From: CBDBZL01 sp031399025
Lineage (GTDB): Bacteria; Pseudomonadota; Alphaproteobacteria; Sphingomonadales; Sphingomonadaceae
Direction of reading: 5' to 3'
Length of the DNA stretch: 45,273 nt
NCBI GenBank assembly: GCA_031399025.1
Contig: JANNOJ010000029.1
Coordinates: 1-45,273, forward strand
Translations under genes and position numbers: made by a program
Shown here: positions 18,522-26,070 of the stretch, piece by piece
Layout: each line of letters opens with the position of its first letter
How positions within the stretch are numbered: position 1 is the stretch's first letter
The notes under the pieces: generated by a model
Databases searched by the model: none
Seen by the model: only the letters and a program-made list of their open reading frames with translations
Told to the model about the DNA's origin: nothing

Positions 18522-19790
18522 TTGTTGGCGCTTCAGGAGATCAATTTCGACGGCATCCCCGGCCCGAGCCATAATTACGCCGGGCTCAGCCTGGGTAACC
18601 TGGCAGCCACCGCCCATGCCGGCGAGACCGCCTTTCCGCGCGCGGCGGCGCTCCAGGGCCTCGCCAAGATGCGCGGCAACATGCGCTTGGGCCTGCGGCA
18701 GGGCTTCCTGCTGCCGCTCCCACGGCCGAACGCACGCTGGCTCGCCGAGCTGGCGGCCGACGAGACCACCGATCCCGCGCTGATCGCCGGCGCCTGGTCG
18801 GCCTCGGCGATGTGGACCGCCAACGCCGCCACCGTCTCCCCCGCGCCCGACACCGCCGACGGGCGCTGCCACCTCACCGTCGCCAACCTCGTCACCATGC
18901 CGCACCGCGCCCAGGAATGGCCCGACACCCTGGCGCAGCTCCGCCTGGCCTTCGCCGACGAGGCGCATTTCGCCGTACACGGCCCCGTTCCGCCCAGCTT
19001 CGGCGACGAGGGCGCGGCCAACCACCTGCGGCTCGCTCGCGCGCATGGCGAGCCCAGCATTGAGATCTTCGTCTATAGCCGGCCAGGTGGTCGCTTTCCC
19101 GCGCGCCAGCACGAACAGGCCAGCCGGATCGTCGCGCGCCGCCATGGCCTCGATCCCGCCCGCACGCTTTTTGCCGAGCAAAGCCCCGAGGCGATCGCGG
19201 CCGGCGCGTTCCACAACGACGTCGTCGCCGTCGCCAACGAGGCAGTGCTGCTGTGCCACGAGCAGGCCTTTGCCGATCCCGCCACGCTCCACGCTGCGAT
19301 CGGCGAGTTCTGCCCCTGGGCGCAGATCATCGAGGTTCCCGCCACCCGGGTGAGCCTCGCCGAGGCGGTGCGCTCCTACCTGTTCAATGGCCAGCTGGTC
19401 ACGCCTCCGTCGGGCGAAATCACCCTGGTCATCCCGACCGAGGCGTGGGCCAGCGAGCCGGTGCGCGCCTATCTTGAGGAGCTGGTGGCGGGCAACGGCC
19501 CCATCCGCCACGTCGTGCCCGTGGACGTGCGCCAGTCGATGGCCAATGGCGGTGGTCCGGCCTGCCTGCGGCTGCGCGTCGTCGCCGATCCAGCCGCCGT
19601 CGATCAGCGCTTCATCCTCTCCGAGGCGAAGGCCGATGCCATTCGCTCGGTGATCACCCGCGAGTGGCCCGAGCGCATTGCTCCCGGCGACCTGGGCAAG
19701 GATGCGCTGGCACATGGCGTCCGCCGCGCCCGCGCCGCTCTGCTCGCATGTCTCGATTTGGGTGAGCTCGAAGAGGCCCCTTCCGCCTGA
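18522..19790 (+). CDS. astB: N-succinylarginine dihydrolase
   Basis: Second AST step: N2-succinylarginine is hydrolysed to succinylornithine, CO2 and two ammonia. The 422-residue protein shows family signatures: INFDGIPGPSHNYAGLS, GNLAATAHAG, MWTANAATVSPAPDT, AFHNDVVAVANE and QSMANGGGPACLRLRV, the last carrying the catalytic cysteine. The start is TTG 18522 or the adjacent TTG; no ATG fits before the conserved N-terminus. The remaining AST genes (astC, astD, astE) are not in the window. Confidence 0.93.
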   Translation: MLALQEINFDGIPGPSHNYAGLSLGNLAATAHAGETAFPRAAALQGLAKMRGNMRLGLRQGFLLPLPRPNARWLAELAADETTDPALIAGAWSASAMWTANAATVSPAPDTADGRCHLTVANLVTMPHRAQEWPDTLAQLRLAFADEAHFAVHGPVPPSFGDEGAANHLRLARAHGEPSIEIFVYSRPGGRFPARQHEQASRIVARRHGLDPARTLFAEQSPEAIAAGAFHNDVVAVANEAVLLCHEQAFADPATLHAAIGEFCPWAQIIEVPATRVSLAEAVRSYLFNGQLVTPPSGEITLVIPTEAWASEPVRAYLEELVAGNGPIRHVVPVDVRQSMANGGGPACLRLRVVADPAAVDQRFILSEAKADAIRSVITREWPERIAPGDLGKDALAHGVRRARAALLACLDLGELEEAPSA

Positions 19791-19827
19791 GCCTCAGGTG
19801 CGGCAGACCGGTCGCCAGGAGAACGCA

Positions 19828-20055
19828 ATGCGACGGCAGCTAGGCAGATTGTTCGTAATCAAGACCCGCCCCGAGGCGTTGCTGATCATCTATGCGCTGG
19901 CCCTCGGCGCCTGCGAGCGCGGCGCGGCCTATCTCGATCGCTTCCCGGGGATCGGCGGCCTGCTGCTGTTCCTGGCCTGCACCGGCGCGGTGTTCCTGGG
20001 CGGGGCCAAGATCCTGGATTGCCTGCGGCTGGAGCGGTCGACGAACAACGCCTGA
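19828..20055 (+). CDS. Small membrane protein, 75 residues
   Basis: A short protein with two hydrophobic stretches, ALLIIYALALGACERGAAYL and GIGGLLLFLACTGAVFLGGAKI, joined by a short loop with DRFPG; probably two transmembrane helices. The N-terminus is basic (MRRQLGRLF). ATG 19828 has a good ribosome site (CAGGAG, seven bases before). The family and function are not recognised. It lies 37 bp after astB and may share its transcript. Confidence 0.65.
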   Translation: MRRQLGRLFVIKTRPEALLIIYALALGACERGAAYLDRFPGIGGLLLFLACTGAVFLGGAKILDCLRLERSTNNA

Positions 20056-20094
20056 TCCGGTGCGCGCCTGATGGCGGGGGCGCTTTGGCGGGGC

Positions 20095-20199
20095 CTACCC
20101 CTTGTCCCCGGTCAAGGTGTGCGCAACCAGCGCATTTGCGTGACCGTGGCCCATGCCGTCATCGGTCTTCAGCGTAGCGGCCCACCTTATGTGCTTGGC
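20095..20199 (-). pseudogene. DUF4287 C-terminal relic
   Basis: Thirty-four codons before a TAG stop on the minus strand read AKHIRWAATLKTDDGMGHGH, then ANALVAHTLTGDKG. This matches the end of DUF4287 proteins, where AKH, LK, GMGHGHANALVAH are conserved with the same spacing. No start or N-terminal domain is evident upstream on this strand, so it appears to be a truncated relic. The rest of the 621-bp gap at 20056-20676 shows open frames but nothing recognisable. Confidence 0.6.
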
Positions 20200-20676
20200 C
20201 GGCAGGTGCCGGCCAATCGTCCTCGCACGCACTGCCCCCAGCGCTACTGCTGGCACCCATGGGCCGGATCCGCAACCGGCCTGAGGCGTGAGCGAAGCTT
20301 GCAGCTTATCGGGGCTTGAGATGGCGGGCGAGTTTTGGCGGGGAGACAGCGGGCGCGCTTGGCGCTGCTTACGGCAAGCCGCGCGGGGGGCGCCCGCGGG
20401 TCGGGACGGGGGTGATCCACGGCATAGTCCAGGTGCTGCAGTCGGGATCATCGCGAGCGGCATTTGGGACGAGCACCGCTTGAGGCGGCGCGCTTGGCGT
20501 GGCCCTGCAACATGCTTGTGCGCGCCTGGCAGGAATGCCCGCCGCCGATGGGCGCGTGGGGCAAGTAGCACCAGTTGAAGAGCAGGCGACAAACGCGGAA
20601 ACTGGCTGTGCCGAGTTCCCCCGCGGGTGACGCTGGCCGCACCCCACGGCTTAGGCGACGCGAGGTGCAATAGCGA

Positions 20677-21129
20677 TCAGGCGAGCCGGACGATGGCGTC
20701 GACTTCTACGGCGGCGCCCAACGGGAGCACCGGCACGCCGACCGCGCTGCGGGCGTGACGCCCGGCCTCGCCGAAGACTTGCGCCATGAGATCGGAGGCG
20801 CCGTTCGCCACCCGGGACTGGTCGATGAAGGTGGGTGCCGAGTTGATGAAGGCGCCCAGCTTGACCATCTGCTCGACCCGGTCGAGCAGGCTGGCCTGGT
20901 GGAGTTGAGCAAGGATCATCAGGGCGCAGGCACGCGCGGCGGCGATGCCCCGCTCGAGCGTCACGTCCTCTCCGAGCCGGCCGGTCACCAGTTCGCCATC
21001 CACGAACGGCAACTGGCCCGACACATAGGCCTGGCTGCCGCTCACCACGACGGGCAGGTAGCTGGCCACCGGAGCGGCGGCTTCCGGCAGGATGATCCCA
21101 AGTTCGGCCAGGCGGTCATGAACGGTCAT
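20677..21129 (-). CDS. RidA-family protein
   Basis: A 150-residue member of the RidA/YjgF/Rid superfamily, close to the Rid subgroup with an N-terminal extension (HDRLAELGIILPEAAAPVASY). RidA proteins hydrolyse reactive enamines and imines. The fold landmarks are visible: AYVSGQLPFVDGE, MVKLGAFINSAPTF, and HARSAVGVPVLPLGAAVEVDA, which includes the conserved arginine of the active pocket. It overlaps the upstream HAD-like gene by 14 bp on the same strand. Confidence 0.88.
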   Translation of the reverse strand: MTVHDRLAELGIILPEAAAPVASYLPVVVSGSQAYVSGQLPFVDGELVTGRLGEDVTLERGIAAARACALMILAQLHQASLLDRVEQMVKLGAFINSAPTFIDQSRVANGASDLMAQVFGEAGRHARSAVGVPVLPLGAAVEVDAIVRLA

Positions 21130-21766
21130 GCGCTTCTCCTTGCAGGCTTTCGAGCACCCAGGGCAGGGCCTGCGACCAATTGTCGATGCGGGCATGGGCA
21201 TGGCCGGCGACGAGCGCACAAGGTACATGCGGGGCGATCGCCTGCTCGCCGACAAACTGCAGCCGCCTGATGCGCGGGAGCATCTCGGCGGCGGACTGGT
21301 GGTGCTTGGCGATGTCATCGATGAACACCGCGCGCCGGGCGCCGTGCTCGTCCACGATTCGGCGCAGGGCGGCGCCCTTGGGTCCCTGGTTGGTGTAGAC
21401 CGGGGCGACGATGCCCATTGCGCGCAACTGTCGCACACGCGGTTGGTTGCGGTGATCGCCCAGGTTGGTGAGCACTACGACGTCGGCCTCTCGCTGGAGT
21501 TCGGCAATCGCCGCGACGGCCCCCGAGATGGGTTGCTGAACGTGCATCTGGGTGTCGAAGAACAGGTTCAGCATGTGCCAGACTTGTTCCTCCGACAGCA
21601 CCTCGGGACTGCCGCGGCGGCGCATGGAGTGCACGAAAGGATTGCCCCCCAGCGCGAAGTCGACATCGTGCTCGCGGGCGAGCCAGTCGCGAAAGTGACG
21701 GACCATGTGCAGCAGCACCTCGTCGCAATCGGTAACGACGAGAGGGCGTGCGCCCGGGTTGCTCAT
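21116..21766 (-). CDS. HAD-superfamily hydrolase-like protein
   Basis: A 216-residue protein with the HAD motifs in order: motif I VVTDCDEVLLH (nucleophile D and second D), motif II VVLTNLGD, a conserved lysine in NQGPKGAALRR, and motif III AVFIDDIAKHH. A small cap region lies between motifs I and II. The substrate is unknown; similar proteins are common in sphingomonads. ATG 21766 overlaps the stop of the DUF3572 gene by four bases, so DUF3572, HAD and RidA genes form a minus-strand operon. Confidence 0.82.
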   Translation of the reverse strand: MSNPGARPLVVTDCDEVLLHMVRHFRDWLAREHDVDFALGGNPFVHSMRRRGSPEVLSEEQVWHMLNLFFDTQMHVQQPISGAVAAIAELQREADVVVLTNLGDHRNQPRVRQLRAMGIVAPVYTNQGPKGAALRRIVDEHGARRAVFIDDIAKHHQSAAEMLPRIRRLQFVGEQAIAPHVPCALVAGHAHARIDNWSQALPWVLESLQGEAHDRS

Positions 21767-22026
21767 GGGCCCAACCTCCTGCGGGCGGCCGGGAATGCTT
21801 CCGGTTGAATGGCGAGAGCCTCGGACGCGGCGAGCAGGTCCGGCTCGTACGCGCACAGGTAATCCAGCACGGCGCGATGCGTGGACGTCGACGCGGCGGA
21901 GGCGCGCAGGATGTCGGGCGAGAGGCCGGTCGCATCGAGGAAGCGTTGCGCACGGCGCTGATCGGCGAGGATCCAGCCGAGGACCCCCAGGGCAGTTACG
22001 TGGGGGTCGGGCGAAGGGTCTTGCAT
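21763..22026 (-). CDS. DUF3572 protein
   Basis: An 87-residue alpha-helical protein with the DUF3572 pattern: ALGVLGWILADQRRAQRFLD, TGLSPDILRASAAS, AVLDYLCAYEPDLLAASEAL and a C-terminal proline-rich end. The function of this small alphaproteobacterial family is unknown. The start is ATG 22026; the longer open frame upstream lies opposite the acp leader and has no family similarity. It heads the operon with the HAD-like and RidA genes. Confidence 0.8.
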   Translation of the reverse strand: MQDPSPDPHVTALGVLGWILADQRRAQRFLDATGLSPDILRASAASTSTHRAVLDYLCAYEPDLLAASEALAIQPEAFPAARRRLGP

Positions 22027-22326
22027 AGGGTCGATGATTGTCCAGCACGGCAATGCGCTTCGCAATGCGCTTCGCATGGGCCTGACGAGCGGCCAGCCGG
22101 CTGGTAAATGGCGATGGATAATGACGATGTCGAGCGCGCGCGTGCCCACCGCCCGGGTGGGGCACGCCTCGATTTTCCCGTCCGACCAGCGCTCCGCTTC
22201 TGGGGCTCGACTCCTTTTCCTGGTGTGCATGCTTGACATGCAGCGCCTCCCACCGCTTTTCGGCCCCAATAGCGTGGCAAGCCGCGCACAGCGGCGTTCA
22301 GGGCCGCGACATGGTATGGAGCATAC
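22027..22326. promoter_or_regulatory. Divergent leader between DUF3572 and acp genes
   Basis: A 300-bp non-coding stretch that must carry promoters in both directions. It contains a perfect 12-bp tandem duplication (CAATGCGCTTCG at 22051-22062 and 22063-22074). Immediately before the acp ATG is a 5-bp inverted repeat, GTATG-GAG-CATAC (22314-22326), which places most of the GGAG ribosome site in a loop. No convincing sigma70 pair was found. Confidence 0.4.
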
Positions 22327-22569
22327 ATGGACCGCGCCGAAGTCGACAGCCGCATCCGGACGTTGATCGAGCCATTCAACAAGAAGGATTTCGCGATCGA
22401 GGATGGCACTACTTTTGCCGGTGACCTGGAGTTCGACAGCCTGACGGTGATGGATTTCGTGGCCGAGATCGAGGACGAGTTCGACATTATCATCAGCATG
22501 AACCAGCAGGCCGAGATCGAGAATCATGGCCAGTTGGTCGATGCGGTGTGCAAGATGAGCAAGGGGTAA
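22327..22569 (+). CDS. Acyl carrier protein dedicated to sphingolipid synthesis
   Basis: An 80-residue carrier protein. The 4'-phosphopantetheine attachment serine is S38 in LEFDSLTVMDFVAEIED, preceded by the acidic helix typical of ACPs. The gene lies eight bases before the serine palmitoyltransferase gene. In sphingolipid-producing bacteria such an extra ACP is thought to deliver the acyl group to the synthase; that role here is inferred from adjacency. It differs from the fatty-acid ACP, whose motif is usually GADSLDTVEL. Confidence 0.9.
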   Translation: MDRAEVDSRIRTLIEPFNKKDFAIEDGTTFAGDLEFDSLTVMDFVAEIEDEFDIIISMNQQAEIENHGQLVDAVCKMSKG

Positions 22570-22576
22570 GCCGTCC

Positions 22577-23827
22577 ATGAGCGAGGGAGTGAGCCAGGCC
22601 GACCAGCCGCTCGTGCGCGAAGAGCCGGCCGGCGACCTGTTCAGCAAATTCGACGAGACGATCCGGATGCGCGAGCGCCTGCTGGCGAGCGGCGTCGAGG
22701 ATCCGTTCTCGCTGGTGATGGAACGGGTCCTCTCCCCCACCCGCGCCATCTGCAACGGTCGTGACACTATTTTGCTCGGCACGTACAATTACATGGGTAT
22801 GACCTTTGATCCCGACGTGATCGCCGCCGGCCAGCGGGCGCTGTCTGATTTCGGCTCGGGCACGACCGGCAGCCGGGTGCTGAACGGGACCTACCGGGGC
22901 CACCGGGAGGTGGAAGGGACGTTGTGTGAATTCTATGCGATGGACCAGGCGATGGTCTTCTCGACGGGCTACCAGGCAAATCTGGGGATCATCAGCACCA
23001 TCGCCGGCAAGGGCGACTACGTGGTGCTTGATATCGACAGCCACGCCAGCATCTGGGACGGCTGCGCACTGGGCAATGCCGAGATCGTGCCTTTCAAGCA
23101 CAACGACGTCGATGCCATGGAGAAACGCCTCCGGCGCATTCCTGAAGGTACCGGCATCCTCGTGGTCCTGGAGGGCGTCTACTCGATGATGGGCGACGTG
23201 GCGCCGCTCAACGAGATGGTGGCGATCGCCAAGGGCCATGGCGCGATGGTGCTGGTGGACGAGGCGCATTCGATGGGCTTTATCGGCGAGCACGGGCGCG
23301 GTGTGGCCGAGGCCCAGGGGGTGATGGACCAGGTCGACTTCATCATCGGCACCTTCTCCAAATCCGTGGGCACCGTGGGCGGCTTTTGTGTTTCGAACCA
23401 TCCCAAGTTCGAGATCATGCGGCTTGTCTGCCGGCCCTATGTATTTACCGCCTCGCTGCCGCCCAGCGTCGTGGCGACCGCGGCCACCAGTATCCGCAAG
23501 CTGATGGGAGCGACGGAGAAGCGGGCGCATCTATGGAAGAATTCGCGGCGCCTGCACGCCGGGTTGAAGGATTTGGGCTTTCACCTGGGCACCGAAGATG
23601 CGCAAAGCGCGATCGTGGCCGTACTCATGCCGGGCCTGGAGCAGGGCGCGGCGATGTGGGAGGCGCTGCTGCGGGAGGGGCTTTACGTGAACCTGGCGCG
23701 GCCACCGGCGACGCCGATGAACATGACATTGCTGCGCTGTTCGTTGTGCGCCGAGCATACCGATGAGGAAGTCAGCACCATTCTTGGTATGTTCGAGCGC
23801 GCCGGCAGGGCTGTGGGCATCATTTGA
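22577..23827 (+). CDS. spt: Serine palmitoyltransferase
   Basis: PLP enzyme that condenses L-serine with a long-chain acyl thioester to 3-ketodihydrosphingosine, the committed step of sphingolipid synthesis. The 416-residue soluble protein belongs to the alpha-oxoamine synthase family. Key residues: H156 in DIDSHASIWDG (stacks on PLP), D228 and H231 in LVDEAHSMGFIGEHGRG, and the PLP lysine K262 in GTFSKSVGTVGGF. GTTGSRVLNGTYRGH is the substrate loop. It follows its ACP in one operon. Sphingolipids replace much of the LPS in sphingomonads, which supports the taxonomic call, although this window also encodes LptD. Confidence 0.94.
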   Translation: MSEGVSQADQPLVREEPAGDLFSKFDETIRMRERLLASGVEDPFSLVMERVLSPTRAICNGRDTILLGTYNYMGMTFDPDVIAAGQRALSDFGSGTTGSRVLNGTYRGHREVEGTLCEFYAMDQAMVFSTGYQANLGIISTIAGKGDYVVLDIDSHASIWDGCALGNAEIVPFKHNDVDAMEKRLRRIPEGTGILVVLEGVYSMMGDVAPLNEMVAIAKGHGAMVLVDEAHSMGFIGEHGRGVAEAQGVMDQVDFIIGTFSKSVGTVGGFCVSNHPKFEIMRLVCRPYVFTASLPPSVVATAATSIRKLMGATEKRAHLWKNSRRLHAGLKDLGFHLGTEDAQSAIVAVLMPGLEQGAAMWEALLREGLYVNLARPPATPMNMTLLRCSLCAEHTDEEVSTILGMFERAGRAVGII

Positions 23828-24138
23828 TCTGCAAAGCGGTGCGCTCGGGTCCTTGTGGGGGATCCTTAACTAGACCTGCTCAGTTGCTGCGACCGTGCTG
23901 CAGCCGCGGCCGGCCCCATGACGCCAAGGAGCGGGTGCGGCGGAAAAACTGGCTTGGGCAAAGCTGAAGGCGGCCAGCCACCACGATGCCTGTGGATGCG
24001 AGGCCTTGGCCATGGCCCAGCTGTAGAGTGCCTACAACACGCCGCCCGTCACCATTCTTATGCAATGCAGCATCAGATCGTAAGCGAGCCGCCGGAGCCA
24101 TGCAACCAAATGGAATTAACCTGAATGGCTCTTTCATA
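23828..24138. other. Gap between spt and the GTA cluster
   Basis: About 300 bp with no supported gene. Short open frames exist on both strands but have no family pattern. No clear hairpin with a T-run follows spt. A fragment reading DAKERVRRKNWL-like on the plus strand was not convincing. The downstream end merges into the operator-like region described next. Confidence 0.4.
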
Positions 24139-24188
24139 TTGACATCGCGACGATGTTTGGTTAATTAAGGAGAACATCGCGATAGTGT
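24139..24188 (+). promoter_or_regulatory. Putative GTA control region with paired palindromic sites
   Basis: Two near-identical 15-bp sites lie upstream of the first GTA gene: ACATCGCGACGATGT (24142-24156), a perfect palindrome around a 3-bp centre, and ACATCGCGATAGTGT (24174-24188). Their centres are 32 bp apart, close to three helical turns. A TTGACA box (24139-24144) overlaps the first site, and an AT-rich TTAATTAA (24161-24168) lies at about the -10 spacing. This looks like an operator or activator region for the cluster, but the binding protein is unknown. Confidence 0.5.
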
Positions 24189-24230
24189 GAGTCGGCTGAT
24201 CGGCTCACCCCGCCCGGACCGGAGACTCCC

Positions 24231-24737
24231 TTGCCCCAGGTAGAAAGTCCACGGCGCCGCCGGGTGTCCTGCGCGCCTGCGATCGCTGGCGTTATCGAAC
24301 AGGACAGCGGATGGCGGCGGGCATTTCTGGAAAATCTTGCCGAAACGTCCAGCGTTGCGGCGGCAGCCGAATTCGCGGCGATAAATGCCAGCCTGGCCTA
24401 TCGGTTGCGCCGGAACGATGCCTCATTCGCCCGCGAATGGCGGGCTGCATTGCTCGAAGGGTATGAGCACCTCGAGATGGAAACTCTTCACCGGCTTCGG
24501 GCCGGCACCGCCAAGGACGAGGCCAAGTTCGATATCGCGAACGCGATGCGGATCATAGCGTTGCACAAGCAGGCACTCGCCAACGACCAGGCCGACCCGA
24601 AAACCCGTGACGAAGAAACAATCTTTGCTTCGATCGATGCCAAGCTCGCAAGGTTTCGCGCCCGCGAGCAGAACGTAACCCGCATGTTGCACGAAGAAGG
24701 GGTGAGTTCGCCGCAATCTCCGAGTTGGGATGAATAG
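24231..24737 (+). CDS. GTA small terminase subunit-like protein (gp1)
   Basis: A 168-residue protein at the first position of the cluster, where the GTA small terminase lies. It has a helix-turn-helix-like segment (WRRAFLENLAETSSVAAAAE, AAINASLAYRLRRNDASFAR) and a long helical C-terminus, as in DNA-recognition subunits of terminases. In known GTAs this protein lacks specific pac recognition, giving random host DNA packaging; that is family knowledge. TTG 24231 has GGAG seven bases upstream. The end overlaps gene 2 by eight bases. Confidence 0.78.
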   Translation: MPQVESPRRRRVSCAPAIAGVIEQDSGWRRAFLENLAETSSVAAAAEFAAINASLAYRLRRNDASFAREWRAALLEGYEHLEMETLHRLRAGTAKDEAKFDIANAMRIIALHKQALANDQADPKTRDEETIFASIDAKLARFRAREQNVTRMLHEEGVSSPQSPSWDE

Positions 24738-26052
24738 CCTCCATTGGTTAGCTGGGCTCGAGGAAAATCAGCTTCGTGAAGTGGTCCTCGAAATGGGCCC
24801 CGACGAGCAGGATGTGTTACGCTATCACTGGCGGTTGTGGGCCCGATCAGAACAACTGCCGCCGGCGGGTAATTGGGGGTGCTGGCTCATCTGTGCGGGC
24901 CGCGGGTTCGGCAAGACTCGGACCGGCGCAGAATGGATCAGGGAGATCGTCCGGCACGATGCGGCGGCACGGATCGCATTGGTGGCCGCCTCGATCCCAG
25001 AAGCGCGCGCCGTCATGGTGGAGGGCGAAAGCGGCATTCTGAACTGCACGCCGGATGATTGGCGGCCGGACTTTGAGCCTTCCTTGCGGCGGCTGCGCTG
25101 GCGCAGCGGTGCGCAGGCGTTCCTCTACTCGGCCGGTGAACCTGAATCGCTACGCGGCCCGCAACATAGCCACGCCTGGTGCGACGAGATCGCCAAATGG
25201 GACAATTCGGCCGACCGATCCCTGAGGGCCTGGGACAACATGCTGCTGGGCCTACGGCTCGGAGATTTGCCCCGCGTGCTTGCCACGACAACCCCGCGGG
25301 CGGTGCCGTTGATGCGGCGGCTGGTTGATGAAGCGAGCGCGGGTTCGGTGGTTGTGACCCGAGGCAGCACGTACTCGAACGTGGCGAACCTGCCTGAATA
25401 TTACATCGAGCGGATGCGGCGCCAATTCGGTGGTACGGCGCTGGGGCGCCAGGAGCTCGACGGCGATATGCTGGGGGAGGTCGAGGGCGCCTTGTGGAGC
25501 CGCGCCTTGCTGGAGAAGATCAGGGAGCCCTTCTCGACCGAACCGCTGACCAGGGTTGTCGTGGCCGTGGATCCGCCCGCTTCGGCCACCGGTGACGAAT
25601 GCGGCATCATCGTTGCGGGAGTCGCCCAGGACGGCATCGCCCGGGTGGTCTCGGATGCCTCGCTGGCCCGGGCCAGCCCCGAACGCTGGGCTCGCGCGGT
25701 CGCCTCGGTCGCAATGGCGTGGAAGGCTGACCGTGTGGTCGCGGAAGCCAACCAGGGCGGCAGCATGGTCGAAAGCGTTTTGCGTGCCGCCGATTGCCAG
25801 ATGCCCATCCGCCTGGTCCACGCCAGCCGCGGGAAGGTGGCGCGGGCCGAACCGGTCGCGGCGCTCTACGAGACGGGTCGCGTGCGACACGTCGGCCTGT
25901 TCGCCCGGCTCGAGGACCAGCTCTGCGGCCTGATGGCGGGAGGTACGTACGAAGGGCCTGGCCGCAGCCCCGATCGTGCCGATGCGCTGGTTTGGGCCCT
26001 GACGGAACTGATGCTTGGCCGCCGGGGCGATCCTCGCGTGCTGCAGATTTAG
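24730..26052 (+). CDS. GTA terminase large subunit (gp2)
   Basis: The DNA-packaging motor, 440 residues. The N-terminal ATPase has Walker A CAGRGFGKTRTGAEW (about 55-69) and Walker B HAWCDEIAKWDN. A coupling motif is likely LATTTPRAVPLMRRLV. The C-terminal RNase H-like nuclease begins at VVAVDPPASATGDECGI, with later acidic positions in VVAEANQGGSMV and SPDRADALVWALTELMLG. This is the most conserved gene of alphaproteobacterial GTAs and anchors the identification of the cluster. Translation starts inside gene 1. Confidence 0.95.
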   Translation: MNSLHWLAGLEENQLREVVLEMGPDEQDVLRYHWRLWARSEQLPPAGNWGCWLICAGRGFGKTRTGAEWIREIVRHDAAARIALVAASIPEARAVMVEGESGILNCTPDDWRPDFEPSLRRLRWRSGAQAFLYSAGEPESLRGPQHSHAWCDEIAKWDNSADRSLRAWDNMLLGLRLGDLPRVLATTTPRAVPLMRRLVDEASAGSVVVTRGSTYSNVANLPEYYIERMRRQFGGTALGRQELDGDMLGEVEGALWSRALLEKIREPFSTEPLTRVVVAVDPPASATGDECGIIVAGVAQDGIARVVSDASLARASPERWARAVASVAMAWKADRVVAEANQGGSMVESVLRAADCQMPIRLVHASRGKVARAEPVAALYETGRVRHVGLFARLEDQLCGLMAGGTYEGPGRSPDRADALVWALTELMLGRRGDPRVLQI

Positions 26053-26070
26053 GAACAAAGAGGAAACAAA

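Noticed and set aside
23918..24124. Short plus-strand open frames between spt and the GTA cluster
   Set aside because: No ribosome site or family pattern; the frames overlap each other.
24110..24170. CtrA-type site upstream of the GTA cluster
   Set aside because: TTAA tetramers occur at 24116 and within TTAATTAA at 24161, but none has the TTAA-N7-TTAA spacing.
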